Below are positions 5,693 through 12,109 of a DNA stretch of 15,606 nt, piece by piece; position 1 is the first letter of the stretch, and the number at the start of each line of letters is the position of its first letter. The notes beneath the pieces were generated by a model. It made no database searches and had not been told where the DNA came from. It saw nothing but the letters and a program-made list of their open reading frames with translations. Source of the stretch: Candidatus Peribacter sp. UBA2144 (GTDB lineage Bacteria > Patescibacteriota > Gracilibacteria > Peribacterales > Peribacteraceae); NCBI GenBank assembly GCA_002328295.1, contig DCXE01000057.1:1-15606 (forward strand), in the 5' to 3' direction. The translations under genes and the position numbers were made by a program.

Positions 5693-8278
5693 CTATTTAA
5701 GCAAAACCTTAATTTTGTCTCTTGGCTCTTCCTGATTTTCTATAGCAATCAGAGCAATGCCTTTGTGGTTTTTATCCCACGGAGTAGCTTTGCGTGCGAC
5801 GCCGGGAGTATCTGCAGGCGTAAGTACATCTCCTCTTTTAATTAGTCCGGTCTCGTCAGAAACATCAACCATAACTTGTCCGACAAGGCCCACCAGTACC
5901 CAAGTGCCACTATTTAGCTCATCAGTGTGGCCTCCGATAAATCCTGGATTTGTTGATACAACACCAACGAATATATCGCTAAGTTTACCTGTACAACTTT
6001 CAACACTTCTATCGTTTTCAACATCTATACATACAGGATTACCAGGTTTTAGGTTTTCTTCCTGTGTCGGGAACCATTCTGCATAGTCTGCACCACCACC
6101 GGAGTAAGCACCGTCAGCAAATGTTTTTCCGTCAGCTTGAACTTTAAATACAGTATTTTCATCACTACTTTTGTCTGAAACAATTTTGAAGGCTATGTCA
6201 GTAGCAGTTGAAGATTCTGTATCTACTGCAAGCGTAGTTCCGCTTTCTGATGCAACCCTTAATGCGCCGGTGCCAGATCTGTACATCTTTACATCAAACA
6301 TTCCTCTGTATCCGAACAGGATGTGAGGTGCATTTGCAACTTGCGCTGGAGTTGCAACAGCGTCAATTGCAAGTGCTGGAGCAGTTGTGGCTTCGGAGTC
6401 GATCAGGGCTCCAGTTCCATTTGCAGACTGAGCAATCATTAGATTAGCTGTTGGACTAGTAGTCCCAATTCCAACATTACCAGTTCTGAAATTAAATTCA
6501 CTACCTTCAAACGCTAAAACCGAGTGTGCTCCTGCATCTGTAACTGAGTGGATTGCCATCTCACCCGTTCTCGTTCCTATTCTTAGGTTATCATTTGTTG
6601 CATCGCTTATATCTAATATAGCGTTTGGAGCTGTCGTCCCAATCCCCACTCTCTCGTTAGTTGTATCAATGTTCAAGATCGGTGTACCGCCATCGGCATC
6701 AAGAATTTGGAAGCCTGTCGTTGAATCTGTTGTTGTTTGGAAAATAGCATCTCCATCGACAATCAATGTTCCTGATGATGTGAGGTTGTCTTGAGCGTGT
6801 AGGATGGTGCCGGAGATAGTGCCGATGACTTCGAGTTTTTCTGTTGGAGTAGTGGTTCCAATACCTACTTTGCCACCTGATTTTATGTACAACTCATCAG
6901 CCACTCCGTTGCTCCCTAATGACAGATCATTCCCAGATAAAGCCAATATTTGTGCTTCCCCCGTATCCCAACTGAGTCTTCCTTGGTTGGCTGTCGTCCC
7001 CCAATAGATAGTACCATCTCCTAAAAGTTTTAACCTGTCCGAAGATGAGCGCTCGACAATGATACCATCGGATACACTTGAGGCTATTACTTCTAAGTCA
7101 GTATCTGGACTTGTCGTGCCGATTCCGACGTTGCCTGAAGAATCTATAGTAAACCCATTTCCTTTAGATCTAAAATGAAACTTGTCAGTAGCATGATCGA
7201 ACTGAATCTCCCCTGCATCAATATCTTCACTATCTGCAAAATAAAACCGTCCCTTATTTCCTGTTCCCGCTCCCACTGTTACTGCCACATTACCACTACT
7301 CTCTATAATTAAATCATCTGAATTAGCATCAACTACATCAGATATAGATCCATCAGAAGATTGTATGTGCAAATTTCCTACAGGACTCGCCGTCCCAATA
7401 CCCACTCTCTCGTTAGTAGTATCCACATTCAAAACAGGATTACCACCGTCAGCGTCTAGAATCTGGAACTGAGTTGTGGAATCGGTTATGTTTTGCCACT
7501 TAACAGTTCCTGAACCGGAGAAGTGATCGCCGAAACTAAGTCTTTTTCCAGACATTGTGCCTGTAACATTTAAGTCATCGGATAAATCAAACGCGTTTGA
7601 GGTGTCATTAAATGTGAGCGTCTCTGCACCTGAATCATTTCCAAATGTAATTGTTGCATTAATTGCTCCATTATCGGAGTTAAGTGCGAGGTTTCCACTT
7701 GCGGTAATTGATCCTGAAGATGCTATGGATCCGGTAGCTGTTAATGCTCCTGCTACCCTAAGGTCGCGTGTAGTTTCGAATCGGGTTTCGGATCGTTTGT
7801 ATAATAACTTCTCCTGTAGCGTGTCCCCAAATTCAAGATAGACATCAGAATCAGTGTCATCGTCATCAATCTGTTGGAAGGCCTCCGTATTAACAAGAAG
7901 GGTTGGGTTCCAGGATGAGGCAGCGGAGGCGAGTGTTGGCAATGCAAATAGAAGAACTCCTAAATTAATTAAGAAGAGAGCCAGCAAGAATGCCGCTCGC
8001 GATCCCAGTAAAAGTTTTTGGTTGTTAGTTGTAAGTTGTAAGCTGTTAGTTGAATTATCAGTCAATTTAGAAAAATCATTAATATCAAATCTATTCAGCC
8101 ATCTATAGAAAGTTGATCTGGCAATTTCGAATTCTTTGCATGTCTTACTTACAGATCCATGGGTTGAGTAGTGCAAAAACCATTGAAGCCTTTCTATTAC
8201 TTGCTTTTCACGACCCTCATCGAGCGACTGCTCTATGAGCTTTAATATCGTGCCTCGTGAGGGGAATTTTTGTTTCAT
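5693..8278 (-). CDS. HTH-membrane-tail-fibre fusion with Peptidase_G2-like C-terminus, 861 aa
   Basis: Residues 1-75 form a transposase-type (IS481-like) helix-turn-helix region; the core is KTCKEFEIARSTFYRWLNRF. Residues 75-88 are a Thr/Asn/Gln-rich linker encoded by a heptad DNA repeat. Residues 94-116 are hydrophobic and followed by LASA-ASSWNP, so they can act as a signal anchor or an internal signal peptide. The ectodomain begins SSWNPTLLVNTEAFQQID, as in the 912-residue protein. It carries five VGIGT(A/T)xP repeats and a duplicated FQILDADGG block. From residue ~729, GADYAEWFPT...VGVVSTNPGFIGG resembles the Peptidase_G2 (phage appendage chaperone/autocleavage) family; C750 and C762 could form a disulfide. 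No ATG or GTG lies between HTH and membrane segment, so one polypeptide is the simplest reading; an in-frame TTG near residue 72 is the only alternative start seen. If the anchor is uncleaved, the HTH faces the cytoplasm and the fibre the exterior. No Shine-Dalgarno is visible. Confidence 0.85.
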   Translation of the reverse strand: MKQKFPSRGTILKLIEQSLDEGREKQVIERLQWFLHYSTHGSVSKTCKEFEIARSTFYRWLNRFDINDFSKLTDNSTNSLQLTTNNQKLLLGSRAAFLLALFLINLGVLLFALPTLASAASSWNPTLLVNTEAFQQIDDDDTDSDVYLEFGDTLQEKLLYKRSETRFETTRDLRVAGALTATGSIASSGSITASGNLALNSDNGAINATITFGNDSGAETLTFNDTSNAFDLSDDLNVTGTMSGKRLSFGDHFSGSGTVKWQNITDSTTQFQILDADGGNPVLNVDTTNERVGIGTASPVGNLHIQSSDGSISDVVDANSDDLIIESSGNVAVTVGAGTGNKGRFYFADSEDIDAGEIQFDHATDKFHFRSKGNGFTIDSSGNVGIGTTSPDTDLEVIASSVSDGIIVERSSSDRLKLLGDGTIYWGTTANQGRLSWDTGEAQILALSGNDLSLGSNGVADELYIKSGGKVGIGTTTPTEKLEVIGTISGTILHAQDNLTSSGTLIVDGDAIFQTTTDSTTGFQILDADGGTPILNIDTTNERVGIGTTAPNAILDISDATNDNLRIGTRTGEMAIHSVTDAGAHSVLAFEGSEFNFRTGNVGIGTTSPTANLMIAQSANGTGALIDSEATTAPALAIDAVATPAQVANAPHILFGYRGMFDVKMYRSGTGALRVASESGTTLAVDTESSTATDIAFKIVSDKSSDENTVFKVQADGKTFADGAYSGGGADYAEWFPTQEENLKPGNPVCIDVENDRSVESCTGKLSDIFVGVVSTNPGFIGGHTDELNSGTWVLVGLVGQVMVDVSDETGLIKRGDVLTPADTPGVARKATPWDKNHKGIALIAIENQEEPRDKIKVLLK
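6636..6740 (-). repeat. Internal duplication in the fusion gene, copy 2
   Basis: This ~105-bp segment aligns without gaps to 7392-7496 (offset 756 bp). Both encode TDSTT(G/Q)FQILDADGG(T/N)P(I/V)LN(I/V)DTTNERVGIGT. It shows that the fibre-like shaft grew by tandem domain duplication. Confidence 0.75.
7392..7496 (-). repeat. Internal duplication in the fusion gene, copy 1
   Basis: Partner of 6636-6740. It lies nearer the N-terminus of the encoded protein. Confidence 0.75.
8022..8053. repeat. Single-arm heptad tandem array inside the fusion gene
   Basis: On the + strand the sequence reads as four degenerate 7-mers of the form (T/C)TGT(T/A)AG, followed by TTGA. It encodes the low-complexity linker (residues ~76-86) between the HTH and the membrane segment. 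No inverted partner is seen nearby. Confidence 0.65.
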
Positions 8279-8313
8279 CGTGTGTATTTGTTTTTGTATC
8301 GATGAATTATATT

Positions 8314-8322
8314 AGTATAGCA
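8314..8322 (-). promoter_or_regulatory. Extended -10 promoter of the fusion gene
   Basis: Read on the minus strand this is TGcTATACT, an extended -10 ending 35 nt before the ATG at 8278. No good -35 is seen. A second candidate -10 (TATAAT, minus strand, 8306-8311) overlaps the same region. Confidence 0.5.
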
Positions 8323-8409
8323 GAAAACGGGATTCTTTGAAAGATTCCTTAGAGGATAAAAGAGCGGACTGTAGCGTGGAGTGGGCTGAAGGGTGTTTCG
8401 GGATGGCTT

Positions 8410-8443
8410 GCCATGAACCCGAACGAAGTGAGTGGTTCATGGC
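8410..8443. repeat. Hairpin 1 downstream of tRNA-Ser
   Basis: A perfect 10-bp stem GCCATGAACC (8410-8419) / GGTTCATGGC (8434-8443). On the minus strand the stem starts at the GCCA that ends a copied tRNA 3' segment. Confidence 0.75.
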
Positions 8444-8453
8444 GGAAGGGGAG
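8439..8453 (-). repeat. Partial copy of the tRNA-Ser 3' end
   Basis: ATGGCGGAAGGGGAG is identical to 8519-8533, the 3' end of the tRNA gene including the encoded CCA plus one flanking base. The copies are 80 bp apart. It may be an att-like remnant or a local duplication. Confidence 0.75.
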
Positions 8454-8479
8454 ATCTGCTACGCAAGCTTCGCAGATCT
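8452..8479. repeat. Hairpin 2 downstream of tRNA-Ser
   Basis: A perfect 8-bp stem AGATCTGC (8452-8459) / GCAGATCT (8472-8479) with a 12-nt loop. Its loop carries GCAAGCT, which occurs in reverse complement in the loop of hairpin 3. Confidence 0.7.
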
Positions 8480-8491
8480 AATCATCAAATA

Positions 8492-8523
8492 GCCATTCTG
8501 CGTAGCTTGCAAAGCAGAATGGC
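8492..8523. repeat. Hairpin 3 at the tRNA-Ser 3' end
   Basis: A perfect 10-bp stem GCCATTCTGC (8492-8501) / GCAGAATGGC (8514-8523). Its tRNA-proximal arm contains the discriminator and CCA of tRNA-Ser, so in the precursor the mature 3' end would be base-paired. No T-run follows; a processing or termination role is inference. Confidence 0.75.
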
Positions 8524-8609
8524 GGAAGGGGAGGGATTCGAACCCTCGTGACCCTTGCGGGCCAAACGGTTTTCAAGACCGTCGCGATCGACCACTCTGC
8601 CACCCTTCC
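8520..8609 (-). tRNA. tRNA-Ser (anticodon UGA), CCA encoded
   Basis: This is a 90-nt class II tRNA. The acceptor stem is GGAAGGG (5' end at 8609) paired with CCCTTCC, followed by discriminator G and an encoded CCA ending at 8520. The anticodon loop CTTGAAA gives UGA, reading serine UCA-type codons. The long variable arm is typical of serine tRNAs, and the T-arm is GAGGG-TTCGAAT-CCCTC. It lies 36 nt after the nnrE stop on the same strand, so it may be co-transcribed with tkt-nnrE; a weak -10-like TAAAAT lies in the gap. Confidence 0.97.
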
Positions 8610-8645
8610 GTAAGGTATTTTACAGGAAATGGCGATTAGAAGCCA

Positions 8646-9278
8646 TTATTTGACCTCAGGAAATTCTCTTGGGAACCCTATATCTATTATCTCTATATCT
8701 CCTGAATATTCCTTTGCCGATCCGACCAAAAGCCCTTTTTTCATAACTCCGAAAACCACTGTCATATTTGCCTTTATACAAGGGTTTCGGATTTCACCTG
8801 TGGTGGCATCCAGTCCTGATGGAATATCCAAAGAAAGGACCTGACAATTTTGTGGGTTTGTCCAATCGATAAGTTCGGCTGACTTTCCACGCGGGTCGCC
8901 GACAAGTGAATAACCTATGAGGCCGTCGACTATGCCGTCAGTTTTATCGGGCGGTTCATCTATAACTTCGCCACCGAAGTTCTTCCAAACTTTAAGTTGG
9001 TCAGATGTTACAGGTTTAAGTTTTTCTTGCGTCTCTGAAAGAATAACGGTGACGTCATGCTCCCAAAGTTTCAAAAACTTAGCACACACAAGTGCGTCGC
9101 CTCCGTTACCGCCCGGTCCAACCAAAACAGTTAGTGATTTATTTTTTCCGAATAGTTTTACAGCTGCTTCTGCACTACGCAGTCCTGCAACTTCCATAAG
9201 TTGCTTCAAGTTCACTCCAAGATCTTCGATTGTGTATCGATCGAGTTCTGCGACTTCGGCTGATGTGTAGGATTTCAT
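8646..9278 (-). CDS. nnrE: NAD(P)H-hydrate epimerase, 210 aa
   Basis: This is a YjeF_N-type protein that interconverts the R and S epimers of hydrated NADH and NADPH so that the dehydratase can restore them. The visible family signatures are VGPGGNGGD (53-61, the VGxGNNGGD phosphate/nucleotide loop, with Gly in place of the first Asn), DGLIG (118-122 region), and DIPSGLD (151-157), which holds the conserved acid and the metal-binding loop. The length fits stand-alone NnrE; no NnrD dehydratase domain is fused and none is in the window. Its ATG overlaps the tkt stop in an ATGA junction, so the two genes are probably translationally coupled. Pairing a cofactor-repair enzyme with transketolase is unusual but plausible, because gnd in the same window produces NAD(P)H. 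A short stem (8628-8633/8642-8647) overlaps the stop codon. Confidence 0.92.
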   Translation of the reverse strand: MKSYTSAEVAELDRYTIEDLGVNLKQLMEVAGLRSAEAAVKLFGKNKSLTVLVGPGGNGGDALVCAKFLKLWEHDVTVILSETQEKLKPVTSDQLKVWKNFGGEVIDEPPDKTDGIVDGLIGYSLVGDPRGKSAELIDWTNPQNCQVLSLDIPSGLDATTGEIRNPCIKANMTVVFGVMKKGLLVGSAKEYSGDIEIIDIGFPREFPEVK

Positions 9279-11698
9279 GATTTCAGCTTTTTGATCAGGT
9301 CCTCATTCGACGGCAGCTTACCCTCTGGGCACGCTCGTCCACCCCAGTATTCACGCAAACTTTCCATGTAACCTTTTTCATTGATTAACATTTTAATAAA
9401 GTCGTTAGCATTTTCCGCAAACTTACTGTGATCAATGTTAGTTGTAAGTTCATGTATCGAAGTAACAAATGCATCTTCACCTCCGCAAACCTCAGTTCTT
9501 GTTTCATCTTCAACCGCATCCAATATCGAGTCGGCATCAATCCCGGCGAAGAGTTTCAGTTCGTCAGCTTTGGCAGAAGGGAAGTATTGGTTGAGTCCGA
9601 GTCTCCTCAGGGAACAGGGGAGTGCGAAGTCAGCGATAATATCTGCAACCTGTGTAGCGAGTCCGCCGTCAATATTGTGGTCCTCAACTACTATCAAATG
9701 TCCGGTCTCAAGTGCAGCTTGAACGATGGCTGAGGAGTCAATCGGTCTTACACAACTTACATTCAGAACCCGAACGTTGATTTTTTGTGAAAGTCCCTGT
9801 GCCATTTCAGCAGCCCCAATCGCGTCATGGACGCAATTTCCTGTGGCTATGATTGTGACGTTGTCAGAAGTATCTCCACTTCCGCGAACTAAGTTAGCTT
9901 TGCCGTCGAAGACGTAGTCAGGTCCGTACATCACTTCACCGTCAGGAGTTTTAATTTGCTCATGCGATGAGCGCGGGAAAAATGTGTAAACACTTTCATG
10001 TCCTTCCGCGATTATTTCAACCGAGCGCTCCGCCATAGCTCCAGCCTGATTGGAATCAGCCGACATCCAGACTTGGGTATGGTAGTAGGGGATGGTCAGA
10101 TAACTTTGCTCCTGATGAGTTTCACCATCTTCACCGACTGAAGTTCCCGCATGAGTTCCGTCATTAATTATTCCGCATCGCGTGTGTCCGCAGTTAATAT
10201 CTATAAGTCTTGCATTCGCGCGAGCTTCGTTGGTATTAAAAGCTGCAAAAGTGTAAGTAACAGGGAGCAAACCGGTCTGGCGCATGCCGGCGGCCATCAT
10301 AAGCATGTTGGCCTCGGCCACTCCAACATTTATTACTCTATTTGGGAAATCAGCCTCAACTTTGTTAAATCCGCCGGAACCGGCAATGTCCGCGTGAAGC
10401 ACAATAATACGGTCGTCCACCGCCATTAAGCTCTTGATATGAACTGCACCAAAATCTTTTCGCGCTGCACCTGACTCTGAGGTAATGGTGCGCTTGTATG
10501 TCGCTGGTCGCTCGTCTCTTGTCTCTCGTCCTTTTGTATTTGACGAGTGACTAGTGACTAGTGACGAGTGACGCTTTGAAAGATTAAAATCAATGAGTAT
10601 GTCAGTTTCTACTGGTGGCGCACTCTCATACTTTTTCTTCTCTGACTTGTAAAAAGGTTCGTACTCCTTAACTGCCTCTTCCAGAGGCATCAGTTTACCC
10701 AGTGCATCCTCAGCTTCTTTTTCCGAGAGCGGTGAGCCATGGAAATTCTTTGAACCTGTGTCGGAACCTTCTTCCATAAAATCAATTCCATGTCCCATGG
10801 TCGTGTAATAGCAGACGAAGATTGGTTTGCCTTTGCCGACCAACTCGTCAGCTTTATTTTGAGCGGCAATAACTTGCAGTGGATCATTCCCGTTCTCAAC
10901 TTCAATCACGTGCCAGCCTGCTGCATAGGCTATTGATGCGAAGTCAGCCCAAACTGTTTTAGACGGCATGTCTCCCAGTTGCATATCATTAAAGTCGCCA
11001 TGAACAATCAGATTGTCAGTTTCCAGATGAGCCGCAAGTCTGAATGCTTCCATAACTTGTCCTTCTTGCCCATCGCCGTCAGCCAAAAGCACATCGACGA
11101 TACCGGGCTTTTTCTGGTATTTAAGCCCAAAAGCGACCCCAAGAGCATTAGAGACTCCTTTGCCAAGAGGACCTGTTCCAAAGGGCGTATCGCCCACGCC
11201 TGCTTCAATGTGGCCCGGCAGCCCATCTGGAGTCCTGAACGCGTCTATGATCCCTTGAGGGCTTTGTAAGTGCTTATTCCCATTGTCACGCCCAAAGCAG
11301 TACTGAAGTCCATAACTGAGGAGTGAAAGGTGACCTGCGCTCATTCTATATGGCTGATCTACCTGCGGGTTCCTCCTCTTATATACAAAGTAGCTGAAAG
11401 TGAACGCGGAAAGCGGTCCGCCCGGGTGTCCTGACTTGTGCTTGAGGGGAGCCTGCACAATCAGATGCCTCTGAATCGTATGCGCCAGGCCATATGCCTT
11501 TTGATCCTCATCATTGAGCTTCACCTTCTCATCTTCTCCAAACCAGTAATGCTCGCCAAGTTTCGATGATTCGAGAACCCTGATAGCAGACTGAGCAGAA
11601 TTTTTGAGCGATTTAATTTGAGGTCTTTTCAAGCTTATATTGGGAAGAAGTAAAGGAATTGTACGTTTCAATTGATGCAAGGTAAAGGATGCATTCAA
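9275..11698 (-). CDS. tkt: Transketolase, 807 aa frame
   Basis: This thiamine-diphosphate enzyme moves two-carbon units between sugar phosphates in the nonoxidative pentose phosphate pathway. Visible features: KSGHPGGP (H91), SAGHLSLLSYG (H123), PFGTGPLGKGVSNALG, the ThDP motif GDGQEG...GDFN (208-237), and the pyrimidine-domain catalytic Glu in NVGVAEANM (E462). The PP, Pyr and C-terminal domains are all present. At 807 residues it is longer than the usual 620-700. Part of the excess is an N-terminal extension (~60 residues, from a TTG start that may be too early; no Shine-Dalgarno is seen and internal TTG/GTG starts are possible) plus a C-terminal tail. Another part is the linker at residues 376-400, RHSSLVTSHSSNTKGRETRD and onward, encoded by a heptad-repeat hairpin. 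The downstream nnrE start overlaps the stop. E1 of pyruvate dehydrogenase is an unlikely alternative, given the order of motifs. Confidence 0.93.
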   Translation of the reverse strand: MNASFTLHQLKRTIPLLLPNISLKRPQIKSLKNSAQSAIRVLESSKLGEHYWFGEDEKVKLNDEDQKAYGLAHTIQRHLIVQAPLKHKSGHPGGPLSAFTFSYFVYKRRNPQVDQPYRMSAGHLSLLSYGLQYCFGRDNGNKHLQSPQGIIDAFRTPDGLPGHIEAGVGDTPFGTGPLGKGVSNALGVAFGLKYQKKPGIVDVLLADGDGQEGQVMEAFRLAAHLETDNLIVHGDFNDMQLGDMPSKTVWADFASIAYAAGWHVIEVENGNDPLQVIAAQNKADELVGKGKPIFVCYYTTMGHGIDFMEEGSDTGSKNFHGSPLSEKEAEDALGKLMPLEEAVKEYEPFYKSEKKKYESAPPVETDILIDFNLSKRHSSLVTSHSSNTKGRETRDERPATYKRTITSESGAARKDFGAVHIKSLMAVDDRIIVLHADIAGSGGFNKVEADFPNRVINVGVAEANMLMMAAGMRQTGLLPVTYTFAAFNTNEARANARLIDINCGHTRCGIINDGTHAGTSVGEDGETHQEQSYLTIPYYHTQVWMSADSNQAGAMAERSVEIIAEGHESVYTFFPRSSHEQIKTPDGEVMYGPDYVFDGKANLVRGSGDTSDNVTIIATGNCVHDAIGAAEMAQGLSQKINVRVLNVSCVRPIDSSAIVQAALETGHLIVVEDHNIDGGLATQVADIIADFALPCSLRRLGLNQYFPSAKADELKLFAGIDADSILDAVEDETRTEVCGGEDAFVTSIHELTTNIDHSKFAENANDFIKMLINEKGYMESLREYWGGRACPEGKLPSNEDLIKKLKS
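10500..10572. repeat. Heptad-repeat hairpin inside tkt
   Basis: Arms 10500-10530 and 10542-10572 (31 nt each) are complementary at 24 of 31 positions around an 11-nt loop. Each arm is a tandem of degenerate 7-mers: consensus GTCnCTn on the left, GAC(T/G)AGT on the right. The frame stays open across it and it encodes the linker between the PP and pyrimidine domains (residues ~376-400). Confidence 0.9.
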
Positions 11699-11738
11699 TC
11701 AAAGTAATTATTTCCAAAAAAATCAAGTAAACCTCATT

Positions 11739-11774
11739 GACCGATAAGATCATGATAAGTAACTTACATCGGTC
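11739..11774. promoter_or_regulatory. Inverted GACCGAT motif, possible operator
   Basis: GACCGAT (11739-11745) is inverted at 11768-11774, and a third related palindrome CCGATTATCGG lies at 11836-11846. The motifs are 41-149 nt upstream of the tkt frame start on the minus strand, so a regulator site is possible; this is inference from motif recurrence alone. Confidence 0.3.
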
Positions 11775-11799
11775 GAAATTAATTTTTGTCCTTTTCCTT

Positions 11800-11901
11800 A
11801 TGTATATGCATCAAACTAGGCATAAGTCGAAAGCGCCGATTATCGGTATGAACATTTCAGCTATCATTCTATTAAGCCTTGTGATGCTAACACTAGGATA
11901 G
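11800..11901 (+). CDS. Doubtful 33-aa ORF with one hydrophobic segment
   Basis: The ORF runs from an ATG at 11800 to TAG at 11899-11901. The first ~13 residues are basic (HQTRHKSK), followed by an uninterrupted hydrophobic stretch (IIGMNISAIILLSLVMLTL), the layout of a small single-pass membrane peptide. There is no Shine-Dalgarno, but that is true of most genes here. A strong stem-loop follows 15 nt after the stop. I do not recognise the peptide, and chance is a real alternative. Confidence 0.2.
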   Translation: MYMHQTRHKSKAPIIGMNISAIILLSLVMLTLG

Positions 11902-11916
11902 GACACAGGAACGAGA

Positions 11917-11954
11917 CCAAAGGAACTAAGGGTAGGCCCCCTTGGTTGCTTTGG
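11917..11954. repeat. 16-bp stem-loop
   Basis: CCAAAGGAACTAAGGG (11917-11932) pairs with 11939-11954 with one G-U pair and one mismatch, around a 6-nt loop. There is no T-run on either side, so it is not a standard intrinsic terminator; it may end the small plus-strand ORF or be part of an RNA. Confidence 0.6.
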
Positions 11955-11980
11955 TTATGAAAAAACTATCCTTGCATTTA

Positions 11981-12107
11981 TTTACCCTCATCCCCGTCCC
12001 TTCTCCCAAGGGAGAAGGGAGCTACTTCAAAGGTGTAGTAAGTATTTGCTATTTCACAGAAGTAGCTCCCCTCTCCTGTCAGGAGAGGGGTAGGGGGTGA
12101 GGTTAAA
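11981..12107. mobile_element. 127-bp MITE-like palindromic element
   Basis: Terminal arms 11981-12027 and 12060-12107 are roughly 80% complementary over 47-48 nt around a 32-nt centre. Each arm contains its own perfect 10-bp hairpin (11998-12007/12010-12019; 12068-12077/12081-12090), giving a dogbone fold. CCCTCaCCCC / GGGGTGAGG-type ends resemble palindromic elements dispersed in many bacterial genomes. It contains no ORF. It sits just beyond the stop of the C39-like peptidase gene, where it may also end transcription. Target duplications are not clear. Confidence 0.7.
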
Positions 12108-12109
12108 TA

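Larger units (their letters stand above)
11699..12109. other. 411-bp gene-poor region with palindromes
   Basis: Between tkt and the C39-like peptidase gene, both on the minus strand. It holds GACCGAT/ATCGGTC (11739-11745, 11768-11774), a CCGAT-T-ATCGG palindrome (11836-11846), a doubtful 33-codon plus-strand ORF (11800-11901), a 16-bp stem-loop (11917-11954) and a MITE-like element (11981-12107). I see no confident tkt promoter. Confidence 0.6.

Noticed and set aside
5676..5695. Bidirectional terminator between the convergent genes
   Set aside because: The stem AATAG/CTATT is only 5 bp and AT-rich, with no clear T-run on either side.
1..8278. Prophage tail module
   Set aside because: Fibre-like proteins are present, but there are no capsid, terminase, portal or baseplate genes, and two of the three have or may have secretion signals.
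8439..8533. Prophage or genomic island integrated at tRNA-Ser
   Set aside because: The att-like copies are only 80 bp apart with no cargo, and no integrase is in the window. Kept as a repeat finding only.
9275..9278. TGA recoded as glycine (Gracilibacteria/SR1 code)
   Set aside because: TGA ends tkt exactly at an ATGA overlap with nnrE, and TGA followed by TAA ends the Cys-rich gene. No in-frame TGA is needed in any gene.
10500..10572. CRISPR-like array
   Set aside because: The units are contiguous 7-mers with no spacers and pair as inverted arms; no cas genes are present.
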